NCBI GenBank assembly: GCA_023666425.1
Contig: JAMPCA010000002.1
Coordinates: forward strand, 1-64,000
Origin: Muribaculaceae bacterium
GTDB taxonomy: Bacteria; Bacillota; Clostridia; Lachnospirales; Lachnospiraceae
Length of the DNA: 64,000 bases
Reading direction: 5' to 3'
Shown piece by piece: positions 15,092 through 24,680 of this stretch. Both the position numbers and the translations under genes were made by a program. How positions within the stretch are numbered: the stretch's first letter is position 1; each line of letters opens with the position of its first letter. The notes under the pieces are model-generated. The model saw nothing but the letters and a program-made list of their open reading frames with translations. It searched no databases and was not told the DNA's origin.

Positions 15092-15991
15092 TCACTCCTC
15101 GGTACTCTCTGCGGCATTTCGAATATCCTGCTCCCCCGTATCCTTGATCTCCGTAATCACCAGCACCTCCTGCAAATGCTGAAAATCCACCACCGGCGTG
15201 ATCGTGCCGGACTTGGTCAGGTTGTTGGAATTCTCCTCGATCTCATAGATATAACCGATCAGGATTCCCTGCTGATACTGGTCAGAAACATAGGAAGTGA
15301 CCACCGGATCCCCAAGCTTCACCTCATCCTTTTCGTCCTGAAGCTCTGAAAACGGAAGCAGCTTATTTTCGTTCATGGACATGAGGCTGCCGCTGATATT
15401 AAAGTTGTCTTTTGTCGAGAGAACCATTGCGCTCACGTTACTGGAGTCGTCGATGATGCTCCGCACCTTCGAAAAATTCGGCCCTACATCCGTGACGATG
15501 CCCACCAGACCGCTGCCGGAGATCACATTCATTCCTTTTGCAATCCCCTGCTTACTTCCCTTATCAATCGTAAAGCTGGAAAACCAGTTGCCGGAATCCA
15601 TCGCGATCACATGGGCTGCCACCTTCTCGTACTCCCCGTACTCCGCATCCAGCTCCAGAAGCTCCCTGTAACTGTCCAGCTCATACTGATCCAGCTTCAC
15701 CTTATTCAGCTGGGTCGTGAGCTCTCCCAGCTGGGCTTTGAGCTGTTTATTTTCCTCAAGCACCTCTCCCAATGTCTGAAAGTCGTTGAGCTTATCCGAC
15801 AGCCACTCACCGGCGGTATTTAAGCCCCTCTGCATCGGGACAAACACATAGCCCGCCGCTGCGTTTAACGGCCCTCCCGTGATATTGAACACCAGACTTA
15901 CGAAGATGGACACCACGCAGAGGGAGGTCAAGATCAATAGCAGATATTTACTTGGTATACGCTTTTTCTTATTGCTGCGAAAACTCTTCAT
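15092..15991 (-). CDS. mreC: rod shape-determining protein MreC
   Basis: MreC is a bitopic elongasome scaffold that contacts PBP2. The 299-residue protein has a basic N-terminus, one membrane helix (about 17-38), a coiled coil (about 77-108, LEENKQLKAQLGELTTQLNK) and a C-terminal beta-barrel domain with GSGLVGIVTDVGPNFSKVR and LGDPVVTSYVSDQYQQGILI. GAAGGAAG lies upstream of the ATG. It follows mreB by 20 bp and precedes mreD by 3 bp, the standard mreBCD order. Confidence 0.94.
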   Translation of the reverse strand: MKSFRSNKKKRIPSKYLLLILTSLCVVSIFVSLVFNITGGPLNAAAGYVFVPMQRGLNTAGEWLSDKLNDFQTLGEVLEENKQLKAQLGELTTQLNKVKLDQYELDSYRELLELDAEYGEYEKVAAHVIAMDSGNWFSSFTIDKGSKQGIAKGMNVISGSGLVGIVTDVGPNFSKVRSIIDDSSNVSAMVLSTKDNFNISGSLMSMNENKLLPFSELQDEKDEVKLGDPVVTSYVSDQYQQGILIGYIYEIEENSNNLTKSGTITPVVDFQHLQEVLVITEIKDTGEQDIRNAAESTEE

Positions 15992-16011
15992 ATTCTTCCT
16001 TCACCGGCTCT

Positions 16012-17028
16012 CTACCTTGCGCCGCTGGTCTTGATCGAGAAGGGGAGCTGCTTATACTTGGAATCCGATGCGATCTTGGCAAGACCGCGCACCGCGCTCT
16101 CCTCAGGATTGTCGCAGGTATTTACCCTGATATTGGTGATCTCCGTAAACAGCTTGTCCAGATCGTTGATCTTTGAGCCGCCGCCAGTGATGTATATGCC
16201 TGCGTTGATAATATCCCGCGCCAGCTCGGGCGGCGTCTTTTCCAGAATCATTTTGATGGAGGTGCAGATGGACTCCAGATTGCCCTTTGTCGCCTTGTAG
16301 ACCGTCTCCGCCGTAATCTCCCGCTCCACGGGAAGCCCGCTCACCATGTCAAGTCCCACAATGGTCATGGTCTCCTCCCTGCCGGGCAGACCGCTCCCGA
16401 GATGCTCCTTTAACGCCCTTGCTGTCTTTTTCCCAATCATCAGGTTGAATTCCTTGCGCAGATAGCTGATGATGGAATCATCCAGACGGTTCGAGCCAAA
16501 ATGTAAAAGATCGCTCAGCACCAGTCCTCCTAAGGAAATGACAGAAATCTCGATGGTGTCCGCTCCCACGTCAACCACCATGACCCCGGTGGGTTCGTTG
16601 ACGTCAAGACCCAGCCCCACCGCATCCGCAATGGGTTTCTCGCAGAGCATGACATTTTTCGGGCGGTATTTACTCTTATAAAACAGCTCATAAAAGGCTC
16701 TTTTCTCCACATCTGTAATGTCTGTGGGAACCGCTACCAGAAAGTCCGCATTCTTGACCTTTGCCTTAAGCTTTCCCTCCAGATACTCGAAAATCATGGT
16801 CTGCAAAAAATTACAGTCCGCAATCACGCCGCTGACCACTGGGAATGTGACATTAATAAGCTCCGGCGCCTTCTCATACATCGCATATGCCGCGTCGCCG
16901 TAAGCATAAATCTGGTTTTTGTTGATGACCGCGATCGTATTTTTCTCGCTGGATATTTTGCCTGTAGACTTGCTGAACACTTTAAAATTGCAGGTTCCAA
17001 AGTCAATTCCGTAAATATTGTTGTTCAT
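16012..17028 (-). CDS. mreB: MreB/Mbl actin-like rod-shape protein
   Basis: The 338-residue protein is a bacterial actin that polymerises under the membrane and steers cell-wall synthesis. Nucleotide-binding motifs are present: GIDFGTCNFKVF (phosphate 1), VMVVDVGADTIEISVISLG (phosphate 2) and GIYITGGGSKINDLD (adenosine). It heads mreBCD-pbp2-minDE-rodA and starts 25 bp after radC, with AGGGAATG upstream. The phosphate-1 loop DFGTCNF departs from the common DLGTANT, so it may be an MreB/Mbl paralogue; another mreB elsewhere cannot be excluded. Confidence 0.9.
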   Translation of the reverse strand: MNNNIYGIDFGTCNFKVFSKSTGKISSEKNTIAVINKNQIYAYGDAAYAMYEKAPELINVTFPVVSGVIADCNFLQTMIFEYLEGKLKAKVKNADFLVAVPTDITDVEKRAFYELFYKSKYRPKNVMLCEKPIADAVGLGLDVNEPTGVMVVDVGADTIEISVISLGGLVLSDLLHFGSNRLDDSIISYLRKEFNLMIGKKTARALKEHLGSGLPGREETMTIVGLDMVSGLPVEREITAETVYKATKGNLESICTSIKMILEKTPPELARDIINAGIYITGGGSKINDLDKLFTEITNIRVNTCDNPEESAVRGLAKIASDSKYKQLPFSIKTSGAR

Positions 17029-17053
17029 AACACATTCCCTTTCTGTATGCCTG

Positions 17054-17743
17054 CTAGGGCATAATCTCGTTTTCTCTGAAGCTGTAATAGCACTTGTCGC
17101 CGATTACAATGTGATCCTCCACATGAAGTCCTAAAAGCTTCGCTCCCTGCACCAGTCTCTCGGTCAGAAGAAGGTCTGCTTCACTGGGATGACAGTCGCC
17201 GCTGGGATGGTTGTGCAACAGGATGATCTGCAGTGCATTCGCCAGGATTGCCCTGCGAAAAAGCTCTGCAGGCGTCACATAGGCACAGTTCATTCCCCCT
17301 CTGGCAATGATATCATCTCCAAGAAAATTGAATTTTGCGTCAAAAAACGCGGCCATGAGCACCTCCTCTCTGCGGTGCCGCATGGTCTCCATATAGTAGA
17401 CCGCGATGGATTCCGGACTTTGGAAGCTCATCTGATAGCCGCTCGTCGTCCGCGCGATCCGGTTGGACAGTTCGGCGATGGCCTTTAGCTGAATGGCTTT
17501 TACCGGACCGATTCCCCGCCTTTTCACAAGCTCCCCATAGGAAAGCGCATGGAGATTCAAAAGATTCCCATGACATTCTGAGAGAAGCTTCCTCGCCAGC
17601 TCCAAAGAGGTCAGCCCCTTCGTTCCTGTCTTTAAAATGATGGCAAGAAGCTCCGCATCCGACAAGGCCTCCGCCCCCAGACGGCGGAAACGCTCATAGG
17701 GCCGCTCTGATTCCGGCAGATTTTTTACTGTAGTGTGACTCAT
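17054..17743 (-). CDS. radC: RadC/MPN-domain protein
   Basis: RadC-family proteins have an N-terminal helix-hairpin-helix region and a C-terminal JAMM/MPN metal site. The HhH part includes KRRGIGPVKAIQLKAIAEL and the metal motif is LLHNHPSGDCHPSEAD. Despite the name, a role in DNA repair is not established. I start it at MSHTTVKNLPESERPYER (229 residues), which has AAAGGAAA upstream; a longer frame would overlap the previous gene. radC next to mreB is a conserved arrangement in Firmicutes. Confidence 0.93.
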   Translation of the reverse strand: MSHTTVKNLPESERPYERFRRLGAEALSDAELLAIILKTGTKGLTSLELARKLLSECHGNLLNLHALSYGELVKRRGIGPVKAIQLKAIAELSNRIARTTSGYQMSFQSPESIAVYYMETMRHRREEVLMAAFFDAKFNFLGDDIIARGGMNCAYVTPAELFRRAILANALQIILLHNHPSGDCHPSEADLLLTERLVQGAKLLGLHVEDHIVIGDKCYYSFRENEIMP

Positions 17744-17789
17744 CTTTTTCCTTTCCCTCTCCCAGAGCCACACAGACACAGATACAATT

Positions 17790-19088
17790 TTAGCACAACT
17801 GGTCTCTATTAACAAGTTTTCGTTCATAAAGTTTTTGTAAAGACATGAGGATCCCCAGTCTGGCGTGATTCCATGTTAGTCCTCCCTGAAAATAGACGGT
17901 GTAGGGAGGCTTTACGGGGCCGTCTGCCGACAGTTCAATGGACGACCCCTGCACGAAAGCGCCGGCCGCCATGATCACTTCACTGTCGTAGCCCGGCATC
18001 GCCCATGGCTCCGGCGTCACATAGCTGTCCACCGGGGCTGCCGCCTGGATTCCCTCACAAAAGGCAAGCAGTGCTTCCCTGCTGCCGAGTTCCACCGCCT
18101 GAATAATATCGTGCCGGCTTTCCCTGCCGTCAGGAATCACCTTATACCCCAGCCTCTCATAGATGTTTGCCGCAAAAACCGCTCCCTTTAGGGCGCCGCT
18201 CACCACGGTCGGAGCTAAAAACAGTCCCTGATAGAACGAGGAGATAACGCCGAGGCTCGCCCCCACCTCTTTGCCAAGTCCCGGGGAGGTCAGACGGCAG
18301 GCGGCATTTTCTACGCAGTCCCTCCTGCCGACGATGTAACCGCCGATCGGCGCCAGCCCGCCGCCGGGGTTCTTGATCAGGGAGCCAACGATCATATCTG
18401 CGCCCACGGCAAGGGGTTCTTTGTCCTCCACAAACTCGCCGTAGCAGTTGTCCACCATGCAGATGATATCCGGCTTTATGCGCTTGACGAAAGCAATCAG
18501 TTCACCAATTTTTTTGACCGACAGCGTCTCCCTTGCGGCATAGCCCTTGGAGCGCTGGATCGTTACAAGCTTAGTGTTCTCCCCGATGGCTCCTGCTATT
18601 CCATCGTAATCAAATCCGCCGTCCGTGAGAAGATCCACCTGTGCGTAAGTGATCCCGTATTCTGCCAGCGAGCCGCGCGAGGGACGGATTCCGATCACCT
18701 CCTCAAGCGTGTCATAGGGTTTTCCCACCGGGGAGAGCAGTCCGTCTCCCGGGCGCAGATTCGACAAAAGCGCCAGTGCCAGGGCGTGGGTTCCGCATGT
18801 GATCTGCGGGCGCACCAGCGCATCCTCTCCGCCGAAGCAGTCTGCGTATACTTTTTCTAAGGTATCTCTTCCCAAATCATTATACCCATATCCGCTGGAT
18901 ATATTGAAACATTCGGCACTAACTTTATTTTTCTGCATGGCGGCAATGACCTTAAGCTGTCCCAGCTGTGCATTTTCGTCGATGGCAAGAAAGCGGCCGG
19001 CAAGGGATTCCTCTATGCGCTCCCCAAAGGCAAGCACCTCCTCCGAGATGCCCATGGCTTTATATTGTTCCAGTAATCGCTGATTCAT
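17790..19088 (-). CDS. aluminium-resistance / methionine gamma-lyase-like PLP enzyme
   Basis: This 432-residue protein belongs to the PLP-dependent aluminium-resistance family (fold type I, related to cystathionine/methionine lyases). PLP-contact regions are visible: QITCGTHALALAL, DIICMVDNCYGEFVE and IVGSLIKNPGGGLAPIGGYI with the probable Schiff-base lysine in LIKN. The reaction in vivo is not established. I start it at MNQRLLEQYKAMG, with AAGGA upstream; an upstream in-frame extension of 52 residues lies inside miaA and looks non-native. It overlaps miaA by 29 bp. The cluster miaA-this gene recurs in Clostridia. Confidence 0.88.
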   Translation of the reverse strand: MNQRLLEQYKAMGISEEVLAFGERIEESLAGRFLAIDENAQLGQLKVIAAMQKNKVSAECFNISSGYGYNDLGRDTLEKVYADCFGGEDALVRPQITCGTHALALALLSNLRPGDGLLSPVGKPYDTLEEVIGIRPSRGSLAEYGITYAQVDLLTDGGFDYDGIAGAIGENTKLVTIQRSKGYAARETLSVKKIGELIAFVKRIKPDIICMVDNCYGEFVEDKEPLAVGADMIVGSLIKNPGGGLAPIGGYIVGRRDCVENAACRLTSPGLGKEVGASLGVISSFYQGLFLAPTVVSGALKGAVFAANIYERLGYKVIPDGRESRHDIIQAVELGSREALLAFCEGIQAAAPVDSYVTPEPWAMPGYDSEVIMAAGAFVQGSSIELSADGPVKPPYTVYFQGGLTWNHARLGILMSLQKLYERKLVNRDQLC

Positions 19089-20028
19089 CAAAAATTCCTT
19101 TCTCGCGCAAAATCCGAAGCATCTCACTATGCAGCATGTCCGCGCTGCCGTAATGGTTTTTGTCCAGCCAGATGACATCCGGCTCCCTCTTGAACCATGT
19201 GAGCTGCCGTTTCGCAAAGTGTCTTGTTTCCCGCTTAATGACATACACGGCAGTTTCCAGCGTACAGTGTCCCTCCAGATAATCGAGAAGCTCCTTGTAA
19301 CCGAGCCCCTGCATGGACACCATTTCCCTATGGCAGCCCATCGCCCGCAAACGCCTGACCTCCTCCAAAAGCCCTTTCTCCATCATAAGATCCACCCTTG
19401 CGTCAATATTTTCGTACAGCCGCGCGCGTTCGTCGTTTAATACAAAATAGGCAAAATTGTAGGGGGATGGACGGCGTGCACTTTCATTGTGTGCAGAGAT
19501 GGGCGTTTTCGTCTTCTCATAAAATTCCAGTGCCCGAATCACACGCTTGATATTATTCTCGTGGATCCGCTCGTAGGAAACCGGGTCAATTTCCCGCAGC
19601 TTTTCATGGAGCGCATGGTTTCCATGCTCCCTGGCATACGCCGCAAGTTCCTTTCGAAGCGCCTCATCGCTGTCCTGATTCTTAAAATCAATGTCGTATA
19701 AAAGCGCCTGAATGTAAAAGCCCGTGCCTCCCGCTACAATGGGAATGCGCCCCTTTGCATAGATATCCTCCAGCGCAAGCTTTGCCATCTCCTGAAAACG
19801 GACGATATGAAACTCCTCCGAGGGGAGAAGCTCGTCGATGAGATAATGGGGAATTCCCTCCATCTCCTCCCTCGTCACCTTGGCGGAGCCGATATCCATA
19901 TATTTGTAAATCTGCATGGAGTCTGCCGAGATCACAGAGCCGCCGATGCGCTTCGCGAGCGCAACGGACAGCGCAGTCTTTCCCACCGCCGTGGGGCCTG
20001 CGACAATCACCAGTGGTTTTTTCTCCAT
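19060..20028 (-). CDS. miaA: tRNA dimethylallyltransferase MiaA
   Basis: MiaA transfers a dimethylallyl group to the N6 of A37 in tRNAs reading UNN codons. The N-terminal P-loop is VAGPTAVGKTALSVALAK, followed by SADSMQIYKYMDIGSAKV and VAGGTGFYIQALLYDIDF, all family signatures. I choose MEKKPLVIV as start (322 residues) because AGGAG lies 7 bases upstream; an earlier ATG that overlaps the mutL stop would add five residues. It is directly downstream of mutL, the usual mutS-mutL-miaA order. Confidence 0.95.
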   Translation of the reverse strand: MEKKPLVIVAGPTAVGKTALSVALAKRIGGSVISADSMQIYKYMDIGSAKVTREEMEGIPHYLIDELLPSEEFHIVRFQEMAKLALEDIYAKGRIPIVAGGTGFYIQALLYDIDFKNQDSDEALRKELAAYAREHGNHALHEKLREIDPVSYERIHENNIKRVIRALEFYEKTKTPISAHNESARRPSPYNFAYFVLNDERARLYENIDARVDLMMEKGLLEEVRRLRAMGCHREMVSMQGLGYKELLDYLEGHCTLETAVYVIKRETRHFAKRQLTWFKREPDVIWLDKNHYGSADMLHSEMLRILREKGIFDESAITGTI

Positions 20029-20039
20029 AGCCGCTCCTG

Positions 20040-21974
20040 TCATACAATACGTTTAAACTTTTTTTCCAGTTCATACTTGGACATGGAGATGATCGTGGGT
20101 CTGCCGTGCGGACAGTTGAAGGGATTCTCCAGTGTCAGCAGTTCCCCCATCAGCGCGTCAATCTCCGCAAGACTTAAGGTATGATTTCCCTTTACCGCCG
20201 CCTTGCAGGACATGGAAGCCACTTTCTCCAGAATCAGCTCCGGCGTCTGTCTGCCGGAGAGGCTGGAAAAATCGTCCAGCATCTCAATAAACAACTCCTT
20301 TACATCTATGGAAAAAAGATTGGCGGGGACGGCGGATATCATGTACTCCCTGCCGCCAAAGCTCTCCACCGCATACCCCAGCCGTTCAAGCTGGCTCCTG
20401 CAGTTCTCTAAGCTCTCCTGCTCCTTTGCATCCAGACTTAACACGATGGGCGGACTGATGGCCTGGGAGGTAAATTCCTTATCCTTTAATGTTTTCATTG
20501 TCCGCTCGTAGAGCACCTTCTCGTGCGCCGCATGCTGGTCAATGATATAGAGCTTATCCTCATATTCCAGCAGCCAGTAGGTCTGAAAGAGCTGGCCGAT
20601 GATGCGGTGTTTCTTCCTCGCGTCCTCCGTGAGAAAATCCGGAGCCATACTCTCCAGTGTCACCTGTTCCGGTGCATTTTCCGGTGCCATCTGCTCGTGC
20701 ACATTTTCCTGCGCCACCTGTTCCGGTGCATTTTCCTGCGTTTCTTTCACGGAGGCGGCAGAGAGCCTGTCACCGCCTAAAATGTGCACCTGCGGCCTGC
20801 CCGCATGATAGCCGCCCCTCTCCTCCTGCACGGACAAATCTCTGTCCGGCGTTTCCTCTCTCCGGGAAAACTGGCGCAGATCGTTTAAGCGCCGCTTCTC
20901 GAAGGGTTCCGGAATCGGCTCTCTGTACTCGTGCACGATTTTCGCCTTTGCCTTCTCCTCCGTCACCGGAACCTCCGGAATCAGCTCTCTGTGAGAGAGC
21001 ACAGCATACAGGGCGTCTGCCAGCTCCTGGTATATTTCCTGATTGTGTCCAAAGCGCAGCTCCATTTTGGTCGGATGCACATTTACGTCAAGCGTCTCTC
21101 CGGTGAAGTCAAAATACAGCACAGTAAACGGATACTGATGCTGCATGAGAAAGCTCTTATAAGCCTCCTCGATTGCTTTGGACAGCAGATTGCTCTTAAT
21201 GTATCTCCCATTGATAAAATAATTTTCAAAATTGCGGTTTCCCCGGTTGACCGACGGCTTTCCGATAAAGCCGGAAAGCTGAAAGTACGCTCCCCCGTAA
21301 TCCACGGAAAGCAGCTCTGCCGTTATGTCCCTGCCGTATATATGGTAGATCAGATCCCTGCGGTTGCCGTTTCCTGAGGTGTGAAGCTTCGTCTGATTAT
21401 TATTGATGAATTTGAAGGAAATCTCCGGGTGGGACAATGCCAGCTTTTCTATAAGGTCGCTGATGTAGGTGCCCTCTGTCTGCGGCGTCTTTAAGAACTT
21501 CCGCCGGGCGGGGGTATTATAAAAAAGATCCTTCACCAGAAAGGTCGTGCCGTCCGGCGCTCCCACATCCTCGAGGGAAATCTCTTTCGAACCCTCAATC
21601 AGATACCGGGTTCCGGTCAGCGCATGTCCGGTCTTGGTGATCAGCTCCACACGCGATACCGCCGCGATACTGGAGAGCGCCTCTCCGCGAAATCCCAGAG
21701 AGCGGACGTCCAAAAGATCCTCGGCACTTTTGATTTTGCTTGTGGAATGACGCAAAAAGGCAAGAGCCACCTCCTCCTTTGCGATACCGGAGCCGTTGTC
21801 CGTGATGCGGATGAAGGAGAGCCCTCCCTCTTTGATCTCCACCGTAATCGCAGTGGCTCCTGCGTCAATGGCGTTCTCCACCAGCTCCTTGACCACAGAG
21901 CGGGGGCGCTCTACCACCTCTCCCGCCGCAATCTTGTCAATTGTTTCCTGACTGAGCATGTTTATGCTACCCAT
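20040..21974 (-). CDS. mutL: DNA mismatch repair endonuclease MutL
   Basis: MutL couples mismatch recognition by MutS to strand removal. The GHKL ATPase part has ENAIDAGATAITVEI, RITDNGSGI and RGEALSSIAAVSR. The C-terminal domain carries DQHAAHEKVLYE, which fits the metal-binding DQHA-x2-E-x4-E motif of nicking MutL proteins, and later CPHGRP. I start at MGSINMLSQETIDKIAAGEV (644 residues) with GGAGGGAG upstream, rather than an earlier frame. The linker contains a three-copy nine-residue repeat (see repeat at 20655). Confidence 0.96.
   Translation of the reverse strand: MGSINMLSQETIDKIAAGEVVERPRSVVKELVENAIDAGATAITVEIKEGGLSFIRITDNGSGIAKEEVALAFLRHSTSKIKSAEDLLDVRSLGFRGEALSSIAAVSRVELITKTGHALTGTRYLIEGSKEISLEDVGAPDGTTFLVKDLFYNTPARRKFLKTPQTEGTYISDLIEKLALSHPEISFKFINNNQTKLHTSGNGNRRDLIYHIYGRDITAELLSVDYGGAYFQLSGFIGKPSVNRGNRNFENYFINGRYIKSNLLSKAIEEAYKSFLMQHQYPFTVLYFDFTGETLDVNVHPTKMELRFGHNQEIYQELADALYAVLSHRELIPEVPVTEEKAKAKIVHEYREPIPEPFEKRRLNDLRQFSRREETPDRDLSVQEERGGYHAGRPQVHILGGDRLSAASVKETQENAPEQVAQENVHEQMAPENAPEQVTLESMAPDFLTEDARKKHRIIGQLFQTYWLLEYEDKLYIIDQHAAHEKVLYERTMKTLKDKEFTSQAISPPIVLSLDAKEQESLENCRSQLERLGYAVESFGGREYMISAVPANLFSIDVKELFIEMLDDFSSLSGRQTPELILEKVASMSCKAAVKGNHTLSLAEIDALMGELLTLENPFNCPHGRPTIISMSKYELEKKFKRIV
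20655..20736 (-). repeat. 27-bp in-frame tandem repeat in mutL linker
   Basis: The linker between the ATPase and endonuclease parts of MutL encodes ENAPEQVAQ, ENVHEQMAP and ENAPEQVTL, three nine-residue copies. At DNA level, a 22-bp segment at 20661-20682 is repeated exactly at 20715-20736, two units (54 bp) apart, with a diverged copy between them. Gain or loss of units would keep the reading frame. Confidence 0.85.
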
Positions 21975-22009
21975 AGATTCTTTACTCCCTCCTGCCGCAG
22001 GAATATTCC

Positions 22010-24664
22010 TCACGGCAGCTGCCATCTGTTCTTTACTTTATTTTGCAGCTCATACAGCTTGTTGATTGCCTCCAGCGGCGTCAGATTTCCAATATCCACC
22101 CTGGAGAGTTCCTCAATGATATCGTCGTCCTTTACCGTGTCAAACAGCGACATCTGTGTCATGTCCACCTCGTCCAGATGCTCTCTTTTCTTTTTGGCAG
22201 ACGTATTCTCCACAGAAATATTTTTCACTGTCTCTGTGATATCATTGGCCAGCAGCTCGTTCACAATCTCTTTTGCCCGCTCTACGACCGTGTCGGGAAG
22301 TCCGGCCAGCTTTGCCACCTGTATACCGTAACTCTTGTCCGCGCCGCCCTTCACAATCTTACGCAGAAATACAATATCGTCTCCCTTCTCCTTGACCGCG
22401 ATGCAGTAATTATTTACACCCTCCAGCTTGCCCTCCAGCTCTGTAAGCTCATGGTAGTGGGTGGCAAACAATGTTTTGGCTCCTAAGAGCTTTTTGCTGC
22501 TGATATGCTCCACCACCGCCCATGCGATGGAAAGTCCGTCGAAGGTGCTGGTGCCTCTTCCTATCTCGTCCAAAATCAGCAGGGAACGGTTCGTGGCATT
22601 GCGGAGAATATTCGACACCTCGTTCATCTCCACCATAAACGTACTCTGGCCGCTGGCAAGGTCATCCGAAGCTCCCACTCTGGTAAAAATCCGGTCCACG
22701 ATTCCGATATCGGCAGCCTGCGCGGGAACGAAGCTCCCCACCTGCGCCATTAAAACAATGAGCGCGGTCTGGCGCATATAGGTGGATTTTCCCGCCATAT
22801 TCGGCCCTGTAATGATCGAAACCCGGTTGTCTCCATTGTCCAGATAGGTATCGTTGTCAATGAACATATCCCCCGTGATCATCTTTTCCACCACCGGGTG
22901 TCTGCCATTTTGTATGTTAATGATTCCATTCTCGTTGATCTTCGGGCGGCAGTAATGGTTCCTGCCCGCCACGAGAGCAAGTGAAACAAAGACATCCAGC
23001 TTTGCGACAGCCTTCGCCGTGCGCTGGATGCGGGAAACGCCTGCGGCAATCTCCCCGCGAATATTCCGGAACAGCTCGTATTCCAGATTTACCAGCTTAT
23101 CCTCTGCCCCCAGAATCGTGTCCTCCAGCTCCTTTAGCTCCGGGGTGATATACCGCTCCGCATTGGTTAAAGTCTGTTTTCGCACATAGTAGTCCGGCAC
23201 CAGATTTTTAAAGGAATTTGTCACCTCCAGATAGTAGCCGAACACTTTGTTAAATTTGATGCGCAGATTTTTGATGCCCGTCTTTTCCCTCTCGCTGGCC
23301 TCAATGTCCGCCAGCCATTTTTTTCCGTCTGTGCTGGCAGAGCGCAGTTTATCTACCTCCGCGTGATAGCCGGGCTTAATGATATTTCCATCCCGCACGG
23401 AGATCGGCGCGTCATCGGATATGGAAGCGGTCAAAAGTGCATACAGATCTTCCAGACAATCCAGATCCTCCCGGATTTCCCCCGCCAGTTCGCCGCTTAT
23501 CTCCCCCAGCAGCGTCCGTATCGGCGGCAGCATCTCCAGGGAATTGCGAAACGCCAGCATATCCCTCGGACTGGCAGTCTGGTAGGTGATTCTGGTGATC
23601 AGCCGCTCCAGATCGTAGATTGGATTTAAGTATTCCCTGAATTCTTCCCTCGTAATCTCCTGCTCGTTCAGCTTCTCAATCAGCTCCTGACGTTTTAAAA
23701 TCTCCTCCTTGTCAATCAGCGGCTGCTCTACATAGCTTCTCAACAGTCTGGCTCCCATCGCAGTTTTTGTCTTGTCCAGCACCCATAAAAGGGAACCTCT
23801 TTTTTGCTTTTCCCGCAAAGTTTCGACCAGCTCCAGATTTCTCCTCGAGGAGCTGTCGATGATCATATATTTCCCAATCGAATAGGGATGAAGTGCAAGG
23901 ATATTGTCCAGGCCGTTTTTCTGTGTCTCGTAGAGATACTTGAGCAGCGCGCCGGCCGCGATCACACCACTGTCGTAATCTTCCAGACCAAGCCCCTGCA
24001 GAGTATGTATGTGGAAATGCGTAAGCAGCGTCTCCCTTGCAGTATCGTCCCCGAAATACCACGCATCCAGAGCCGACACTGCCATGCGAAGCCGGTTCTT
24101 TAGGTCGTCAATGTCGATGCCGCTCATGTAGAAGGGCTCGTTGCAGACAATTTCCGAGGGGACAAAGCGGTTCAGCTCATCTAACAGCTTTCGCTCACTG
24201 TCCACCTCCGTCACAAAAAAGTCTCCCGTCGTCACGTCCGCCGTGGCGATTCCGTACTTGTCCGCCAGACAGACAATGCACATAATATAATTATTTTTTG
24301 CTTCGTCCAGCGAATTCATATCTGTGTTGGTGCCGGGCGTGACGATGCGCACCACCTCACGCTTTACCATGCCCTTCGCCAGCTTCGGATCCTCCACCTG
24401 CTCACAGATGGCCACCTTATAGCCCTTCGTGACCAGCCTGTGGATATAAGTGTCCGCCGCATGGTAGGGCACGCCGCACATGGGCGCACGCTCTTCTAAG
24501 CCACAGGCCTTTCCGGTCAGCGTCAGCTCCAGTTCCTTCGACACAATTTTTGCATCCTCGAAAAACATCTCATAGAAATCCCCGAGGCGGTAAAACAAAA
24601 TACAGTCCTTATTCTCTTCCTTCGTCTGCAGATAATGCTGCATCATTGGTGTTACTTCAAGCAC
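22010..24664 (-). CDS. mutS: DNA mismatch recognition protein MutS
   Basis: MutS binds mismatches and small loops and recruits MutL. The 884-residue protein starts with the mismatch-binding domain containing LGDFYEMFFEDA (the Phe-x-Glu element), followed by connector, lever and clamp. The ATPase Walker A is GPNMAGKSTYMRQTA, with LILDEIGRGTSTFDGLSIAW and FATHYHELTELE after it. It starts at GTG with AGAGGGAA upstream. The mutL start lies 35 bp downstream. Confidence 0.97.
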   Translation of the reverse strand: MLEVTPMMQHYLQTKEENKDCILFYRLGDFYEMFFEDAKIVSKELELTLTGKACGLEERAPMCGVPYHAADTYIHRLVTKGYKVAICEQVEDPKLAKGMVKREVVRIVTPGTNTDMNSLDEAKNNYIMCIVCLADKYGIATADVTTGDFFVTEVDSERKLLDELNRFVPSEIVCNEPFYMSGIDIDDLKNRLRMAVSALDAWYFGDDTARETLLTHFHIHTLQGLGLEDYDSGVIAAGALLKYLYETQKNGLDNILALHPYSIGKYMIIDSSSRRNLELVETLREKQKRGSLLWVLDKTKTAMGARLLRSYVEQPLIDKEEILKRQELIEKLNEQEITREEFREYLNPIYDLERLITRITYQTASPRDMLAFRNSLEMLPPIRTLLGEISGELAGEIREDLDCLEDLYALLTASISDDAPISVRDGNIIKPGYHAEVDKLRSASTDGKKWLADIEASEREKTGIKNLRIKFNKVFGYYLEVTNSFKNLVPDYYVRKQTLTNAERYITPELKELEDTILGAEDKLVNLEYELFRNIRGEIAAGVSRIQRTAKAVAKLDVFVSLALVAGRNHYCRPKINENGIINIQNGRHPVVEKMITGDMFIDNDTYLDNGDNRVSIITGPNMAGKSTYMRQTALIVLMAQVGSFVPAQAADIGIVDRIFTRVGASDDLASGQSTFMVEMNEVSNILRNATNRSLLILDEIGRGTSTFDGLSIAWAVVEHISSKKLLGAKTLFATHYHELTELEGKLEGVNNYCIAVKEKGDDIVFLRKIVKGGADKSYGIQVAKLAGLPDTVVERAKEIVNELLANDITETVKNISVENTSAKKKREHLDEVDMTQMSLFDTVKDDDIIEELSRVDIGNLTPLEAINKLYELQNKVKNRWQLP

Positions 24665-24680
24665 AGTTTTCCCTCTTTTT

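Noticed and set aside
19089-19244. 52-residue N-terminal extension of the aluminium-resistance protein
   Set aside because: It lies inside miaA, has low-quality composition, and a start with AAGGA exists at 19088.
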